DNA of 64,000 bases from Reichenbachiella sp. (GCF_033344935.1 NZ_JAWPMM010000001.1:3334001-3398000); one strand, 5' to 3'; counted from the stretch's first letter, positions 1 to 8,700 are shown. Numbers and translations are program-made. The notes: a model not told the origin generated them from the letters alone.

Positions 1-789
1 CAATTTATCCTCATAAATCGTGATCCCTACTTCAGAGTTTTTGGCAATATGAAACAGCTCAGAAGCCAAACCATCTGAAATATCAATCATAGATGTAGGC
101 ACCAAACCAAGATCCCCTAACTCATGAATCACATCCATTCTAGCAGAAGGCTTCAATTGTCGCTTCACGATGTAGTCGTACTTTTCCAAATCGGGCTGCA
201 TTTCAGGGTTTTCTTTAAAAACCGCTTTTTCTCTTTCCAATACCTGTAGCCCTAAGTATGCACCACCTAAATCACCAGTCACGCAGATAATGTCATTTTC
301 TTCGGCATTTTTTCTATAGACTACCTTGTCTTTGGATACTTCCCCAATTACCGATACAGAGATCACTAATCCTGATGGAGATGATGTGGTATCTCCACCA
401 ACCAAATCCACTGAGAAGTCCTCGCAAGCGAACTGAATCCCCTTGTACAATTCTTCAATGGCTTCTACAGAAAATCGATTACTCAATCCCAAACTCACCG
501 TAATCTGCTTCGGTAGCCCATTCATAGCAGCAATATCCGATATGTTGACCGCCACCGCTTTATATCCCAAATGCTGAAGTGGCATGTAGGACAAATCGAA
601 ATGCACACCTTCCAGCAACATGTCTGTAGATATCAATTGTAACAAATCACCAGACCCAAACACCGCCGCATCGTCGCCGATGCCTTTGAGGGTAGAACTG
701 TTCTTATTCGTGAATTTCGAACTGATTTGATCTATCAATCCAAACTCTCCTATTTTTCCTATTTCCGTTCTCTTTGGTTGCTCCGACAT
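1..789 (-). CDS. thiL: Thiamine-monophosphate kinase ThiL, C-terminal part cut off by window start
   Basis: ThiL phosphorylates thiamine monophosphate to thiamine pyrophosphate in the cytoplasm. The 263 codons present include the N-terminal GDDAAVF motif, the STDMLLEGVHF motif, VGGDTT and MIDISDGL, all typical of the PurM/ThiL ATP-binding fold. The family is usually 320-350 residues, so the C-terminal end lies outside the window. The ATG at 787-789 shares its A with the TAA stop of the epimerase gene just upstream (TAATG), so the two are very probably translated together. No TPP riboswitch is visible before the operon. The family call is secure; joint regulation is inference. Confidence 0.95.
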   Translation of the reverse strand, partial: MSEQPKRTEIGKIGEFGLIDQISSKFTNKNSSTLKGIGDDAAVFGSGDLLQLISTDMLLEGVHFDLSYMPLQHLGYKAVAVNISDIAAMNGLPKQITVSLGLSNRFSVEAIEELYKGIQFACEDFSVDLVGGDTTSSPSGLVISVSVIGEVSKDKVVYRKNAEENDIICVTGDLGGAYLGLQVLEREKAVFKENPEMQPDLEKYDYIVKRQLKPSARMDVIHELGDLGLVPTSMIDISDGLASELFHIAKNSEVGITIYEDKL

Positions 790-1190
790 TATTCTTTTAT
801 TTCCTGACACAGTTCTACTAATACCCCATTACTAGATTTTGGGTGGAGAAAACATACCAATTTGTTGTCCGCTCCTTTTTTTGGTTCTTTATTGATCAAC
901 TGAAAACCTTCGCCTTCTAATCGCTTCATTTCGGCATAAATGTCCTCTACCTCAAAGGCCAAATGATGGATACCTTCACCCTTTTTAGCAATAAACTTGG
1001 CGATAGCGCTATCTTCATCAGTGGCTTCCAACAATTCAACCTTGGACTCGCCCACTTTAAAAAATGAAGTGGAAACATTTTCTGAAGCTACCGTCTCCAC
1101 TTTATAGCTTGGCTGACCAAAAATTTGTTCAAAAAGCTGATCCGAATCCTTCAGGTTCTTCACCGCGATACCAATGTGTTCTAGTTTCAT
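789..1190 (-). CDS. mce: Methylmalonyl-CoA epimerase
   Basis: This enzyme interconverts the R and S epimers of methylmalonyl-CoA in propionate and branched-chain amino acid breakdown. The 133-residue protein is one complete glyoxalase/VOC unit of the usual length. The likely metal ligands are visible: His5 in the opening KLEHIGI, the His75-His76 pair in GIHHLAFEV, and Glu126 in VLVELCQE, with Glu52 in KVELLEA also conserved. It is the first gene of a two-gene unit with thiL, whose start overlaps its stop by one base. That pairing is a genomic habit rather than a shared pathway as far as the sequence shows. Confidence 0.93.
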   Translation of the reverse strand: MKLEHIGIAVKNLKDSDQLFEQIFGQPSYKVETVASENVSTSFFKVGESKVELLEATDEDSAIAKFIAKKGEGIHHLAFEVEDIYAEMKRLEGEGFQLINKEPKKGADNKLVCFLHPKSSNGVLVELCQEIKE

Positions 1191-1229
1191 TTGGGGATTA
1201 ATTATTCAAAACGATTCTAAATAAATCGT

Positions 1230-1237
1230 TAGATTTG
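1230..1237 (+). promoter_or_regulatory. -7 box TAGATTTG of the A-type carrier gene
   Basis: TAGATTTG matches the Bacteroidota -7 consensus TAnnTTTG. No TTG is seen 19 bases upstream, so this is a half match. It would give a leader of about 90 bases before the ATG at 1337. Confidence 0.4.
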
Positions 1238-1336
1238 CAAAAAAAGTGAAACTTTTCTGCACGACGAAGGGTTTTCTACTTTTAAAAGTTAGACATTCAA
1301 TCAGGTATTCAAAATACCATTAGATATAAAGAAAAT

Positions 1337-1666
1337 ATGTTGACCGTATCAGAAAAAGCGCAAAACAGAATTGTAGAATTAAAGAAGGCTGAAGGCCATA
1401 CCGACCAGCACAACCTTAGGGTCTCTGTGAAAGGCGGTGGATGCTCGGGCTTGATGTATGATCTATCGTTCGATGATCAAATCACAGAAAAAGACGACGT
1501 GTTCGAAGGCGCCAATGGTGTGAAAGTGATCGTGGATAAGAAAAGCCTTTTCTATCTGCTAGACACTACCCTGGACTTCTCCGATGGCCTCAATGGCAAA
1601 GGTTTTCAATTCGTAAACCCGAACGCCACTAGAACCTGTGGTTGTGGCGAGAGCTTCGCAGTTTAA
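1337..1666 (+). CDS. A-type iron-sulfur carrier (IscA/SufA/ErpA family)
   Basis: Proteins of this family accept Fe-S clusters from a scaffold and pass them to apo-enzymes in the cytoplasm. The 109-residue length is standard. The three ligand cysteines are present: Cys36 in GGGCSGL, and Cys101 and Cys103 in the C-terminal CGCG motif. The start is the only in-frame ATG before the conserved LTVSEKA opening. The gene stands alone, divergent from the epimerase/thiL pair and followed by a clear terminator, with no suf or isc genes nearby, so it cannot be placed as IscA, SufA or ErpA from this window. Confidence 0.93.
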   Translation: MLTVSEKAQNRIVELKKAEGHTDQHNLRVSVKGGGCSGLMYDLSFDDQITEKDDVFEGANGVKVIVDKKSLFYLLDTTLDFSDGLNGKGFQFVNPNATRTCGCGESFAV

Positions 1667-1688
1667 ACTTCTTCAACTAAAATATTTG

Positions 1689-1722
1689 ATAGCCGTGGAT
1701 GGTCTCCTCGGCTATTTTTTTG
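1689..1722 (+). terminator. Rho-independent terminator after the Fe-S carrier gene
   Basis: ATAGCCG (1689-1695) pairs with CGGCTAT (1709-1715), followed by a run of seven T. It lies 23 bases after the stop codon. Confidence 0.8.
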
Positions 1723-2266
1723 TCCCTACTTTCGCTAGATCGCAACTGTATTGCGATTTTTCTTATCGGGCATTTGAAATGCTAAACAAGGTTTCAGTTA
1801 TATAACATATATGCGACCGAGCGGAAAATCACGCATATTTTTTTGATAGTCATTTCGTAAGGAATTCGACGATAGTCGGATGACTGAAGAAATCTTCTCA
1901 GTTTATTGCAGCCACCACCAAATAACTTTCAGCCCTCATCCTCAAATGAGGAGATCCCTTCGTTGCTCTACGGGATGACTTTCAGTTAGCAAAGAGTCTG
2001 TTTCAAGCCTTAGAGAGTCCACCCCAGGTCGTAGCATCCGCTAGGACCCAAAATCAAATAGAGCGTCCGCCCGGTCAAGATCAAAATGGAATTCTTCTTT
2101 TAATATTTCAATCGGACGGACGCCCTTTCCCAAGACAAGCCCTAGGATCGCTTCGCTTAACCTACGAGTAGTGGGGGTATAAAATCAAGTCTCCAGACTT
2201 GATTACAACATCCTTCGCTAAGACTTAAAAGAGCTGGTGAAGAAATACGATCGAGCAAAACCGAAC
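1723..2266. repeat. Gene-free block of stacked imperfect palindromes (REP-like)
   Basis: No credible reading frame is seen in this 540-base stretch. It holds several inverted repeats: CCTCA/TGAGG at 1940-1951; ATCCC/GGGAT at 1954-1976; GGTCGTAGC (2027-2035) against GCTAGGACC (2040-2048), 8 of 9 pairs; a 21-base pair of arms at 2061-2081 and 2105-2125 with 16 of 21 matches; and a perfect 10-base palindrome with a CC loop at 2183-2204. Clustered palindromes of this sort are typical of dispersed intergenic repeats in Bacteroidota genomes. Only one copy lies in this window, so dispersal cannot be shown here. Confidence 0.5.
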
Positions 2267-2644
2267 TCACTCCATTTCTGCTGTTTTCACTAGATCATTG
2301 CAACCATAATCTAATCTATACTGTTTTTGTTCGCCATTACTCACAACCATAATATTTAAGGTACCTTGTTTTTTCATAATTCGATCTCCAACATTCAATT
2401 CGAAAAACATGCCTGAACGCTCTATTAAGAATAAATCACTCCTAATAATTTCCTCCCCTTCATTATACTCAACAATTCTATGCAAATGATTGATAGAATC
2501 AACGTAAACATCTGACAATACAACATCAAATTTTCTACCAATAATTTCTTCCGTAAATTCACACTTTTTCTCTCTGTGTGAATTCAAGCCACAACTTTCT
2601 AAAACAGCAATCAAAACAATCAATTTAAAATATAAACCTTTCAT
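2267..2644 (-). CDS. Small predicted lipoprotein, function unknown
   Basis: This 125-residue protein has a hydrophobic N-terminus ending in the lipobox VLESC, so Cys18 should be lipidated and the protein held in the envelope. The rest is hydrophilic with no motif I recognise; it has a further cysteine in KKCEF and one in DYGCND that could form a disulfide. It sits 40 bases downstream of the 4Fe-4S membrane protein gene and may be the last gene of that transcript, but the spacing does not prove it. The ATG at 2644 gives a signal peptide of normal length. Confidence 0.7.
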   Translation of the reverse strand: MKGLYFKLIVLIAVLESCGLNSHREKKCEFTEEIIGRKFDVVLSDVYVDSINHLHRIVEYNEGEEIIRSDLFLIERSGMFFELNVGDRIMKKQGTLNIMVVSNGEQKQYRLDYGCNDLVKTAEME

Positions 2645-2683
2645 GCATGAGTGGTTTAAAACACAAATAATTTCATAGCTCCT

Positions 2684-4483
2684 TCATTTTTTTATCTCCG
2701 GAAAGCTATCATTCCCAATCAACCCGACAGATTCAAAGCGATTGTCGTCGGCTCGATTTTCTAAGTTTAAGACACCTCGAGGACAAACGGCTGAGCAAAC
2801 TCCACACCCCACACAAGAGGAACGGATGATATTTTCTCCGCGTTGGGCATACCAGCGCACGTCGATGCCCATTTCACAATACGTGGAGCAATTGCCACAA
2901 GAGATACATTGTCCACCGTTGGTAGTAATTCGAAATCTGGACTTGAATCGCTGCACCAGTCCAAGGTAGGCCGCCAATGGGCACCCAAATCTGCACCAAA
3001 CCCGATTCCCCATCAAAGGATAAAAACCAGTACCTACCACGCCGGCAAAACCAGCGCCTATCCATCCTCCATAAATAGAACGGAGTTTGTATGAGCTCAC
3101 CCCAATTATTTCACTCTCTCCCGTCCAATAGGTGTACAAAACACCAATCGTCATGATAATAGCAAAAACCAGCACAGCATGAATAGAAACACGTTCAAAC
3201 TTCCAAGCGTTTAAAGATTTGTCTGACAACTGACGGAAAGGGTCTCCGGCAGTCTCAGCCAATCCACCACAACCACACACCCAGGAGCAATACCAGCGCT
3301 TACCAAAGAAATACACCATCACAGGCACGCCGATCAACGTCAAGCCAATGCCCCACCCCAACATAAACAAACCAATGCCGCCATGATTGATGAGTGTATT
3401 CAACTCATTATCAAAGAAAAAATCATAATCCAGCGGCCAGATGTTTTTGAAATCGAAATACGGTTGATTGAGGCGAATCAATATTTCTGGAATCAGAAAA
3501 GCAAAAGCCAATTGAAAAAACATCACCGAAGTAGTACGCCAAAGCTGGTACTTGCTATGTCGGTACTTGATCATCATACGCACACCCATCACTATAATGG
3601 CGAGCGTATAAATAAAACCATAAAGAAAAAATCGTCCAGCATCCGATCCTTTGAGCCACTGACTCACCGGGTCTACCATTAATATCCAACTGGTCATGTA
3701 TTCTGGGTAGAAATACAAAACGATATAAAAAAGGATCAAGAAGGTGCCGAGCAGTATACCAATCCAACCTATGTTTTTAGCTTGGCTATGAAAGGTACCA
3801 TCATTCTTAATACCAGGAGGTCCAAGTATTTTCTTGTTGGGCAGAATGTAAAGCAAGGCACCCAGAATCATCAATGAATAGATCAGAGAAAAAGACAACC
3901 CCTTGTTTTGCGAGATCCACCCTACTGACGAAGCTTTCGTTAGGGCATACTTGAGGTCTTTAATTTCATATGCGTTGAAGCCTTTTTGATTGATGACACC
4001 ATATTTTGAAATGTTTTCCTGTACCACTTGAAGTGAATTGCGCAATTCCTCTTCACTGCTGAAAGTCCGACCGTCTAACCATCCGCCAAAAGACTGAAAC
4101 GCCTCCCATTGAAACCCGGTGACAGCGTCCTTAGTTCTGAAGGCTTGTAGAGCCTTATCCATAGTAAAAGCACCATCCGAGTTGGATTTAACGATTTGAT
4201 CAATTCTTTGGTCACTGATTCCAAATCGCTTCAATTGATTGGTATTAACCTCATTGAACACCTCATCCACTGCCGAATTGAAACTAAAAGCATTTGAATG
4301 TATTACTCCGATTTCATTTTGTCCAAATGATTTGAACAATTCTGATTTAGCCGAATCACTGATCTGCTCATCTACGATTTGCTCCGTCAGTTTATAGTTT
4401 TCACTTACAAAAGCGCCCAAAAACAACCCAAACCCTATTAAGAATACAATGAGTCCAATATTTTGTATCAATTTATAATTCAT
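2684..4483 (-). CDS. Membrane-bound 4Fe-4S protein of the NosR/NapH type
   Basis: A 599-residue integral membrane electron carrier. It has an N-terminal membrane segment, a periplasmic-looking stretch of about 160 residues, then at least five more membrane spans. Between and after the spans are the CxxxC-type motifs seen in NosR/NapH proteins (WYCSWVCGCGG and WCRFGCPLA). The C-terminus holds two ferredoxin-type 4Fe-4S motifs, CISCGNCSTYC from about residue 526 and CVGCGVCSAVC from about 557. No FMN-binding domain like that of full NosR is obvious. Its ATG overlaps the TGA of the FAD oxidoreductase gene upstream (ATGA), so the two products are probably made together and may form one electron path. 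The acceptor is unknown. Confidence 0.85.
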   Translation of the reverse strand: MNYKLIQNIGLIVFLIGFGLFLGAFVSENYKLTEQIVDEQISDSAKSELFKSFGQNEIGVIHSNAFSFNSAVDEVFNEVNTNQLKRFGISDQRIDQIVKSNSDGAFTMDKALQAFRTKDAVTGFQWEAFQSFGGWLDGRTFSSEEELRNSLQVVQENISKYGVINQKGFNAYEIKDLKYALTKASSVGWISQNKGLSFSLIYSLMILGALLYILPNKKILGPPGIKNDGTFHSQAKNIGWIGILLGTFLILFYIVLYFYPEYMTSWILMVDPVSQWLKGSDAGRFFLYGFIYTLAIIVMGVRMMIKYRHSKYQLWRTTSVMFFQLAFAFLIPEILIRLNQPYFDFKNIWPLDYDFFFDNELNTLINHGGIGLFMLGWGIGLTLIGVPVMVYFFGKRWYCSWVCGCGGLAETAGDPFRQLSDKSLNAWKFERVSIHAVLVFAIIMTIGVLYTYWTGESEIIGVSSYKLRSIYGGWIGAGFAGVVGTGFYPLMGNRVWCRFGCPLAAYLGLVQRFKSRFRITTNGGQCISCGNCSTYCEMGIDVRWYAQRGENIIRSSCVGCGVCSAVCPRGVLNLENRADDNRFESVGLIGNDSFPEIKK

Positions 4484-5820
4484 GCGAATAGCCTTTTAAA
4501 TAAGGAAGGTTTTGTGTTTTTGATGGTCATAAAATCAAATTCTTGATTGAATTGATCCCGGATATCATATTCATGGGTTTTGTAAAACTCAGGGTCGAAA
4601 TTGGCTTGATCGAGATGCTCCATCACAAAATTGATCTTCTTTTGATTGACTATCCAGTCATCCCAAACCTCATGTCGCATTCTAATTCCAAATACGTTGA
4701 CACCCAAAACCGCCATAGATTTCTCATCGAACACCACTCGCAACAATTTCTTATGATCTGCAGACTGCCAAACGAATTGCTCTTCGCCAGCTTCTAATTG
4801 AGGTTTTACCTGACCGTACGTTTGATATTCAATATTGAAGAACTTGGCTGAGTTGAACCATACTCCCGGTTTATAAGCAGTCTTCTCTTCTGTGATTGTT
4901 CGAGCCAGCGTCTCTCCCATCATGCGGCCAGTATACCACACCTGCTCGACAGGTCGCCGACCGGTTAGTGGTTTTTGATGTTCGGCACAATCACCAATTG
5001 CATACACATCAGGGATGTTTGTTTCCAAATATTCATTGACCATGATGCCCCGGTTTATCTCTAAACCAGACTCTTTCAGCCAACTGACATTAGGCGAAAC
5101 ACCAACGGTGAGCCCTACAAATTGACAATCTATCCTTTCTCCACTATTGGTAATAACAGCAGTCACTTGATTTTGACTATCCGTTTCAATCTCCTTGAGC
5201 TCAGTTTCCAAGCGTAGGTCAATGTGATGCTCAATGATTTCCTGATTGATCATTTTAGCTTCCTCTTCGGGCAAGACGATATCCCAAAAATTCTTCTCTC
5301 TCACCAAAAAAGTTACTTCTACGCCTCTGGAATGAAACATTTCAGCTAATTCAACACCTATCAGCCCTCCTCCAACTATGACCGCCTGTTTAGTTGTTTT
5401 TGTTTGCTCTGCTATGTAGTCTAAATCTTGTTTGCTGTACAAACCACTCACTCCGTTTGCATCCTGCCCTGGCCAACCGAATTTATTTGGTGTCGACCCA
5501 GTAGCCAAGATTAGTTTATCATAGTACAATTCTTGATTCTCTCCAATGCTTAAAGATTTTGAATCAAAGTCAACGCCTGTCACCCAACCATTGATCAGTT
5601 CAATCTTATTTTTCTTCCAAAACCAGTTTTCGTAGGGTTGTGTATGCTCAAACTTCATGTGACCCATATAAACATACATGAGCGCAGTTCTTGAAAAGAA
5701 ATAGTCAGTCTCTCCTGAAATCACCGTTATTCGGCAATCAGCTCGTTTTCTAATATGCCGTGCCGCGGTTATACCAGCGATGCCATTCCCTATAATAACA
5801 ATATGTGTGTCCTCTTGCAT
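4480..5820 (-). CDS. FAD-dependent NAD(P)H oxidoreductase (nitrite/rubredoxin reductase-like)
   Basis: A 446-residue two-dinucleotide-fold flavoprotein. The FAD-binding motif GNGIAGITAA is at about residues 11-20, the NAD(P) motif VGGGLIGVELAE lies mid-protein, and the second FAD motif VYAIGDCAE follows. This is the plan of class I pyridine nucleotide-disulfide oxidoreductases without the redox-active CxxxxC pair, as in NirB N-terminal domains and rubredoxin reductases. It is co-translated with the membrane 4Fe-4S protein downstream, so I infer that it feeds electrons from NAD(P)H, or takes them, at the membrane. The minus-strand -7 box TAGATTTG lies at 5853-5860, giving a short leader. Confidence 0.85.
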   Translation of the reverse strand: MQEDTHIVIIGNGIAGITAARHIRKRADCRITVISGETDYFFSRTALMYVYMGHMKFEHTQPYENWFWKKNKIELINGWVTGVDFDSKSLSIGENQELYYDKLILATGSTPNKFGWPGQDANGVSGLYSKQDLDYIAEQTKTTKQAVIVGGGLIGVELAEMFHSRGVEVTFLVREKNFWDIVLPEEEAKMINQEIIEHHIDLRLETELKEIETDSQNQVTAVITNSGERIDCQFVGLTVGVSPNVSWLKESGLEINRGIMVNEYLETNIPDVYAIGDCAEHQKPLTGRRPVEQVWYTGRMMGETLARTITEEKTAYKPGVWFNSAKFFNIEYQTYGQVKPQLEAGEEQFVWQSADHKKLLRVVFDEKSMAVLGVNVFGIRMRHEVWDDWIVNQKKINFVMEHLDQANFDPEFYKTHEYDIRDQFNQEFDFMTIKNTKPSLFKRLFA

Positions 5821-5852
5821 ATAGCCTTAATGATGTTCAGCACTACTTAATT

Positions 5853-5860
5853 CAAATCTA
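5853..5860 (-). promoter_or_regulatory. -7 box TAGATTTG of the FAD oxidoreductase operon
   Basis: On the minus strand this reads TAGATTTG, an exact TAnnTTTG match, about 33 bases before the ATG at 5820. No convincing -33 element is seen. Confidence 0.4.
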
Positions 5861-5955
5861 AAATACAACTATCAGAAAGAAAGTTCCATTCATATAGGTA
5901 ATTCCCCTATTAAATAGTGAATACCCGTAATTTTCACATTTTTTCTAAGAATAGT

Positions 5956-5985
5956 TTTGTGTGTTGGTACAGCTTATTATCTTTG
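5956..5985 (+). promoter_or_regulatory. Promoter of a candidate small RNA
   Basis: TTTG at 5956-5959 and TATCTTTG at 5978-5985, 18 bases apart, fit the Bacteroidota consensus on the plus strand. The next plus-strand gene is 790 bases away, beyond a terminator and a gene on the other strand, so this promoter has no protein gene to serve. Confidence 0.6.
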
Positions 5986-5991
5986 TATCAC

Positions 5992-6152
5992 AATTTCGAA
6001 AGAAAGAAAAATATTTCGAATTGCTACATCTTTCTGGCACGATTATCGTATATTAAGGGTAGCATTCAATTACAACATTTAAGGTTGTTGAGGTAAGTTT
6101 AGGTTAGGTTGGTTTAGGGGTTGCACGTCAAAAGGCAGCCCCTTCCTTTTTT
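5992..6152 (+). ncRNA. Candidate orphan small RNA, about 160 nt
   Basis: A promoter and an intrinsic terminator on the same strand enclose 160 bases with no reading frame. Foldable parts: TGCTAC (6022-6027) pairs with GTAGCA (6059-6064), and the stem can extend through flanking AATT/AATT; ACAAC (6072-6076) pairs with GTTGT (6084-6088). A GU-rich linker with repeated AGGTT follows, then the terminator stem. I recognise no family: the SRP RNA signature is absent and I could not decide on 6S RNA by eye. The call rests on signals seen in the sequence; expression is inference. Confidence 0.5.
6117..6152 (+). terminator. Intrinsic terminator of the candidate small RNA
   Basis: GGGGTTGC (6117-6124) pairs with GCAGCCCC (6135-6142) with one U-G pair; the T-rich tail runs to 6152. 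The T tract is on the plus-strand side only, so it is not the terminator of the convergent dCMP deaminase gene. Confidence 0.7.
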
Positions 6153-6168
6153 ATAAGCCTTTACTTTT

Positions 6169-6651
6169 CTAAATCAGAGCGGTCAAATTCGCAATCTCCC
6201 CTTCGTACTTTTTACAACTCACGCCAAACTTCTCAAGGAAATCTATTCCTTCATCTGAGGTCAACCCTTTGTATTCTGCATAAGATTTTAAATAAACCAC
6301 CTCAGAAATACCCATAGAGAAAATGATCCTTGCACAAGATAAACAGGGAGAAAGAGTCACATACAATTTTGACCCCTCTACAGATGCATTGTTTTTAACG
6401 GCATACAGAATGGCATTTTGTTCGGCATGAATGGCCAACGTACAGCTTCCTTTAGAGTCTCTGTCACAGCCTTTTTCTGGGAATTCCTCGTCACAATTAT
6501 GTGTATGAGCAGGAGGTCCATTATACCCTATGGATATAATCCTTGTTTCTTTAACCAATACAGCTCCTACATGCCTTTTGATACAATGTGAACGTTTGGC
6601 CAGGTTTACAGCCAGTTCCATATAAATATCATCAAAATCAGGTCTCTTCAT
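6169..6651 (-). CDS. dCMP deaminase (ComEB-like)
   Basis: A zinc deaminase of 160 residues that converts dCMP to dUMP, feeding dTMP synthesis. Zinc and proton-shuttle residues are visible: His75 and Glu77 in HAEQNAI, and Cys103 and Cys106 in SPCLSCA. The insert with NCDEEFPEKGCD between residues 52 and 62 is typical of dCMP rather than cytidine deaminases. The gene is alone, convergent with the candidate small RNA and divergent from gamma-glutamyltransferase. The ATG at 6651 gives the usual KRPDFDDIYM opening. Confidence 0.9.
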   Translation of the reverse strand: MKRPDFDDIYMELAVNLAKRSHCIKRHVGAVLVKETRIISIGYNGPPAHTHNCDEEFPEKGCDRDSKGSCTLAIHAEQNAILYAVKNNASVEGSKLYVTLSPCLSCARIIFSMGISEVVYLKSYAEYKGLTSDEGIDFLEKFGVSCKKYEGEIANLTALI

Positions 6652-6717
6652 ATCTCTTCATCTTATGAAAGCAATTTACCCAATACCACATTTCTCAAAC
6701 AGTATTTTAAGTGTTAA

Positions 6718-6747
6718 TTGAGCTCAAACGTCAATTACTTATAATTG
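6718..6747 (+). promoter_or_regulatory. Promoter of gamma-glutamyltransferase
   Basis: TTG (6718-6720), 19 bases, then TATAATTG (6740-6747), one mismatch from TAnnTTTG. It leaves a leader of about 20 bases before the ATG at 6773. Confidence 0.5.
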
Positions 6748-6772
6748 CACCACATTAAACCAAAAAACTAAA

Positions 6773-8467
6773 ATGAACTTTCGCATTCTCCTTTTAGCCA
6801 CTACCCTTCTAACCACCCACTGTACCACTCCTCAAACGGAACAAAGAAAGCAGGGACTACTGAGTCAAAATGGCATGGTGGTGTCTGCCCATACCTTAGC
6901 CTCGGAAGCTGGAAAAGAAATCCTTCAGTCTGGAGGTAATGCTTTTGATGCCGCAGTCGTAACCCATTTTGTGCTTGCGGTAGTTTATCCTCAAGCAGGA
7001 AATATTGGAGGTGGCGGGTTTGCCGTTTTTCGTTTTTCCAATGGAGACACTGGTTCCCTTGACTTCAGAGAAAAAGCTCCTTTGGCTGCAAGTACCAATA
7101 TGTATCTCGACGAAAATGGAGAAGTTATTCAAGGAAAAAGTTTGACTGGTCATCTCGCAGTTGGCGTACCCGGATCAGTAGATGGTCTATATAATTTACA
7201 TTCAAAATATGGCCAACTTCCTTGGTCAACTTTGATTCAACCTGCCATAGATCTAGCAAAAAATGGACATGCAATTAATGAAACATTAGCCCAAGAACTC
7301 AACCGGTTTAAGAACAAATTTCTCGAAGTAAATCAAAGAGAAACTGTCTACACCAAAGTCAATAATTGGCAAAAAGGCGATACGCTAATCAATGCTGATT
7401 TAGCCAAAACCTTGAGTACAATTCAGACCCAGGGAAGTGAAGGGTTCTACTCAGGTTGGGTAGCAGAAGCGCTATCAAAAGAAAGTAAAAAAGGCAATGG
7501 GTTAATTACGCTGGAAGACCTCAAAAAATACAAATCGAAATGGAGACAGCCGCTTGTGGGCACCTACAAAAATAGGAAAATTATTACCATGGCTCCACCT
7601 TCGGCTGGCGGTGTAACTCTCCTTCAAATGTTACAAGGATCCGAACAATTCGACTTCAAAAAATCGGGACACAACTCGACAGCTACCATCCACCAAATGA
7701 TAGAGATTGAGCGACGAGGATATGCAGATCGAGCTACCTATTTGGGAGACCCAGACTATGTAGAAATTCCACTAGACAAATTGCTTAGTTCGGATTATAA
7801 CAAGGAGAAATTTTCTGACATTGATCTTACAAAAGCCACTCCATCCGAGCACATAAAAGAGGGACAAGTAGAAGTAATTGAGAGCATGGAAACCACTCAC
7901 TTTTCTATCCTCGATTCGGAAGGAAATGCAGTAGCTATTACCACAACTTTGAATAGTTATTTCGGATCCAAAGTTGTCATCGAAGGAGCCGGTTTTTTCC
8001 TTAATAATGAGATGAATGATTTCAGTATGAAATCTGGAGTTCCCAACCAATTTGGGTTGATCAGTACCACTGTAAATTCCATAGAGCCAGAGAAGAGAAT
8101 GCTTAGTTCCATGACCCCAACGATCGTCGAAAATAATGATCGCATTGAAATGATTTTGGGCACACCCGGGGGCTCTACAATAATCACCTCTGTTTACCAA
8201 ACGATACTCAATATGATAGATCACAATATGACTATGCAAGAGGCAGTAGATGCTCCAAAATTTCACAGTCAATGGCTACCTGACAAAGTGTATTTTGAGG
8301 AAGGAAAATTCGACCAAACTGTACTGGATTCCTTGCAACAAATGGGACATAGTATTCAACTCAGAGAATCACTTGGCAAACTTGAATGCATCTATGTTTA
8401 CGAAGATGGAACGATAGAAGGAGCACCAGATATTACTCGCAATGAAAGTGCTGCTGCGGGATTCTAG
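6773..8467 (+). CDS. ggt: Gamma-glutamyltransferase, lipoprotein form
   Basis: Ggt cleaves glutathione and other gamma-glutamyl compounds outside the cytoplasm. It is made as a proenzyme that cuts itself before a catalytic threonine. Here the cut would fall before Thr374 in ETTHFS, leaving a small subunit of about 190 residues; the downstream GTPGGSTI motif is also kept. The N-terminus is a lipoprotein signal ending LTTHC, so Cys17 is the likely lipid site and the enzyme is probably membrane-attached. At 564 residues it is full length. The gene is a single unit with its own promoter; I see no clear terminator in the 260 A/T-rich bases after it. Confidence 0.95.
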   Translation: MNFRILLLATTLLTTHCTTPQTEQRKQGLLSQNGMVVSAHTLASEAGKEILQSGGNAFDAAVVTHFVLAVVYPQAGNIGGGGFAVFRFSNGDTGSLDFREKAPLAASTNMYLDENGEVIQGKSLTGHLAVGVPGSVDGLYNLHSKYGQLPWSTLIQPAIDLAKNGHAINETLAQELNRFKNKFLEVNQRETVYTKVNNWQKGDTLINADLAKTLSTIQTQGSEGFYSGWVAEALSKESKKGNGLITLEDLKKYKSKWRQPLVGTYKNRKIITMAPPSAGGVTLLQMLQGSEQFDFKKSGHNSTATIHQMIEIERRGYADRATYLGDPDYVEIPLDKLLSSDYNKEKFSDIDLTKATPSEHIKEGQVEVIESMETTHFSILDSEGNAVAITTTLNSYFGSKVVIEGAGFFLNNEMNDFSMKSGVPNQFGLISTTVNSIEPEKRMLSSMTPTIVENNDRIEMILGTPGGSTIITSVYQTILNMIDHNMTMQEAVDAPKFHSQWLPDKVYFEEGKFDQTVLDSLQQMGHSIQLRESLGKLECIYVYEDGTIEGAPDITRNESAAAGF

Positions 8468-8700
8468 CGCTCATATCTTGTTATCATTCAGGTCAAAATA
8501 ATCCACCCACTCATTTTGATTACCGAAAATCAAGAAGTATAAAATGATAAAATCAAAAATTTAAGTTAATGACCTTAAATATTTGATTTATAAAATATTA
8601 AGCAGTTCCAATAGATTTTATCTATCAGATAAATACTTTGATTTTTGGTTCTTCATTTCTTTGGTTTTTTGCTATCAAATCGGGAATTCTATTTAATTTG

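Noticed and set aside
789-1336. TPP riboswitch before the mce-thiL operon
   Set aside because: The upstream region is short and lacks the conserved CUGAGA-type elements.
7772-8272. A 166-residue minus-strand frame inside the gamma-glutamyltransferase gene
   Set aside because: It is antisense to the catalytic part of ggt and has no recognisable domain, promoter or ribosome binding site.
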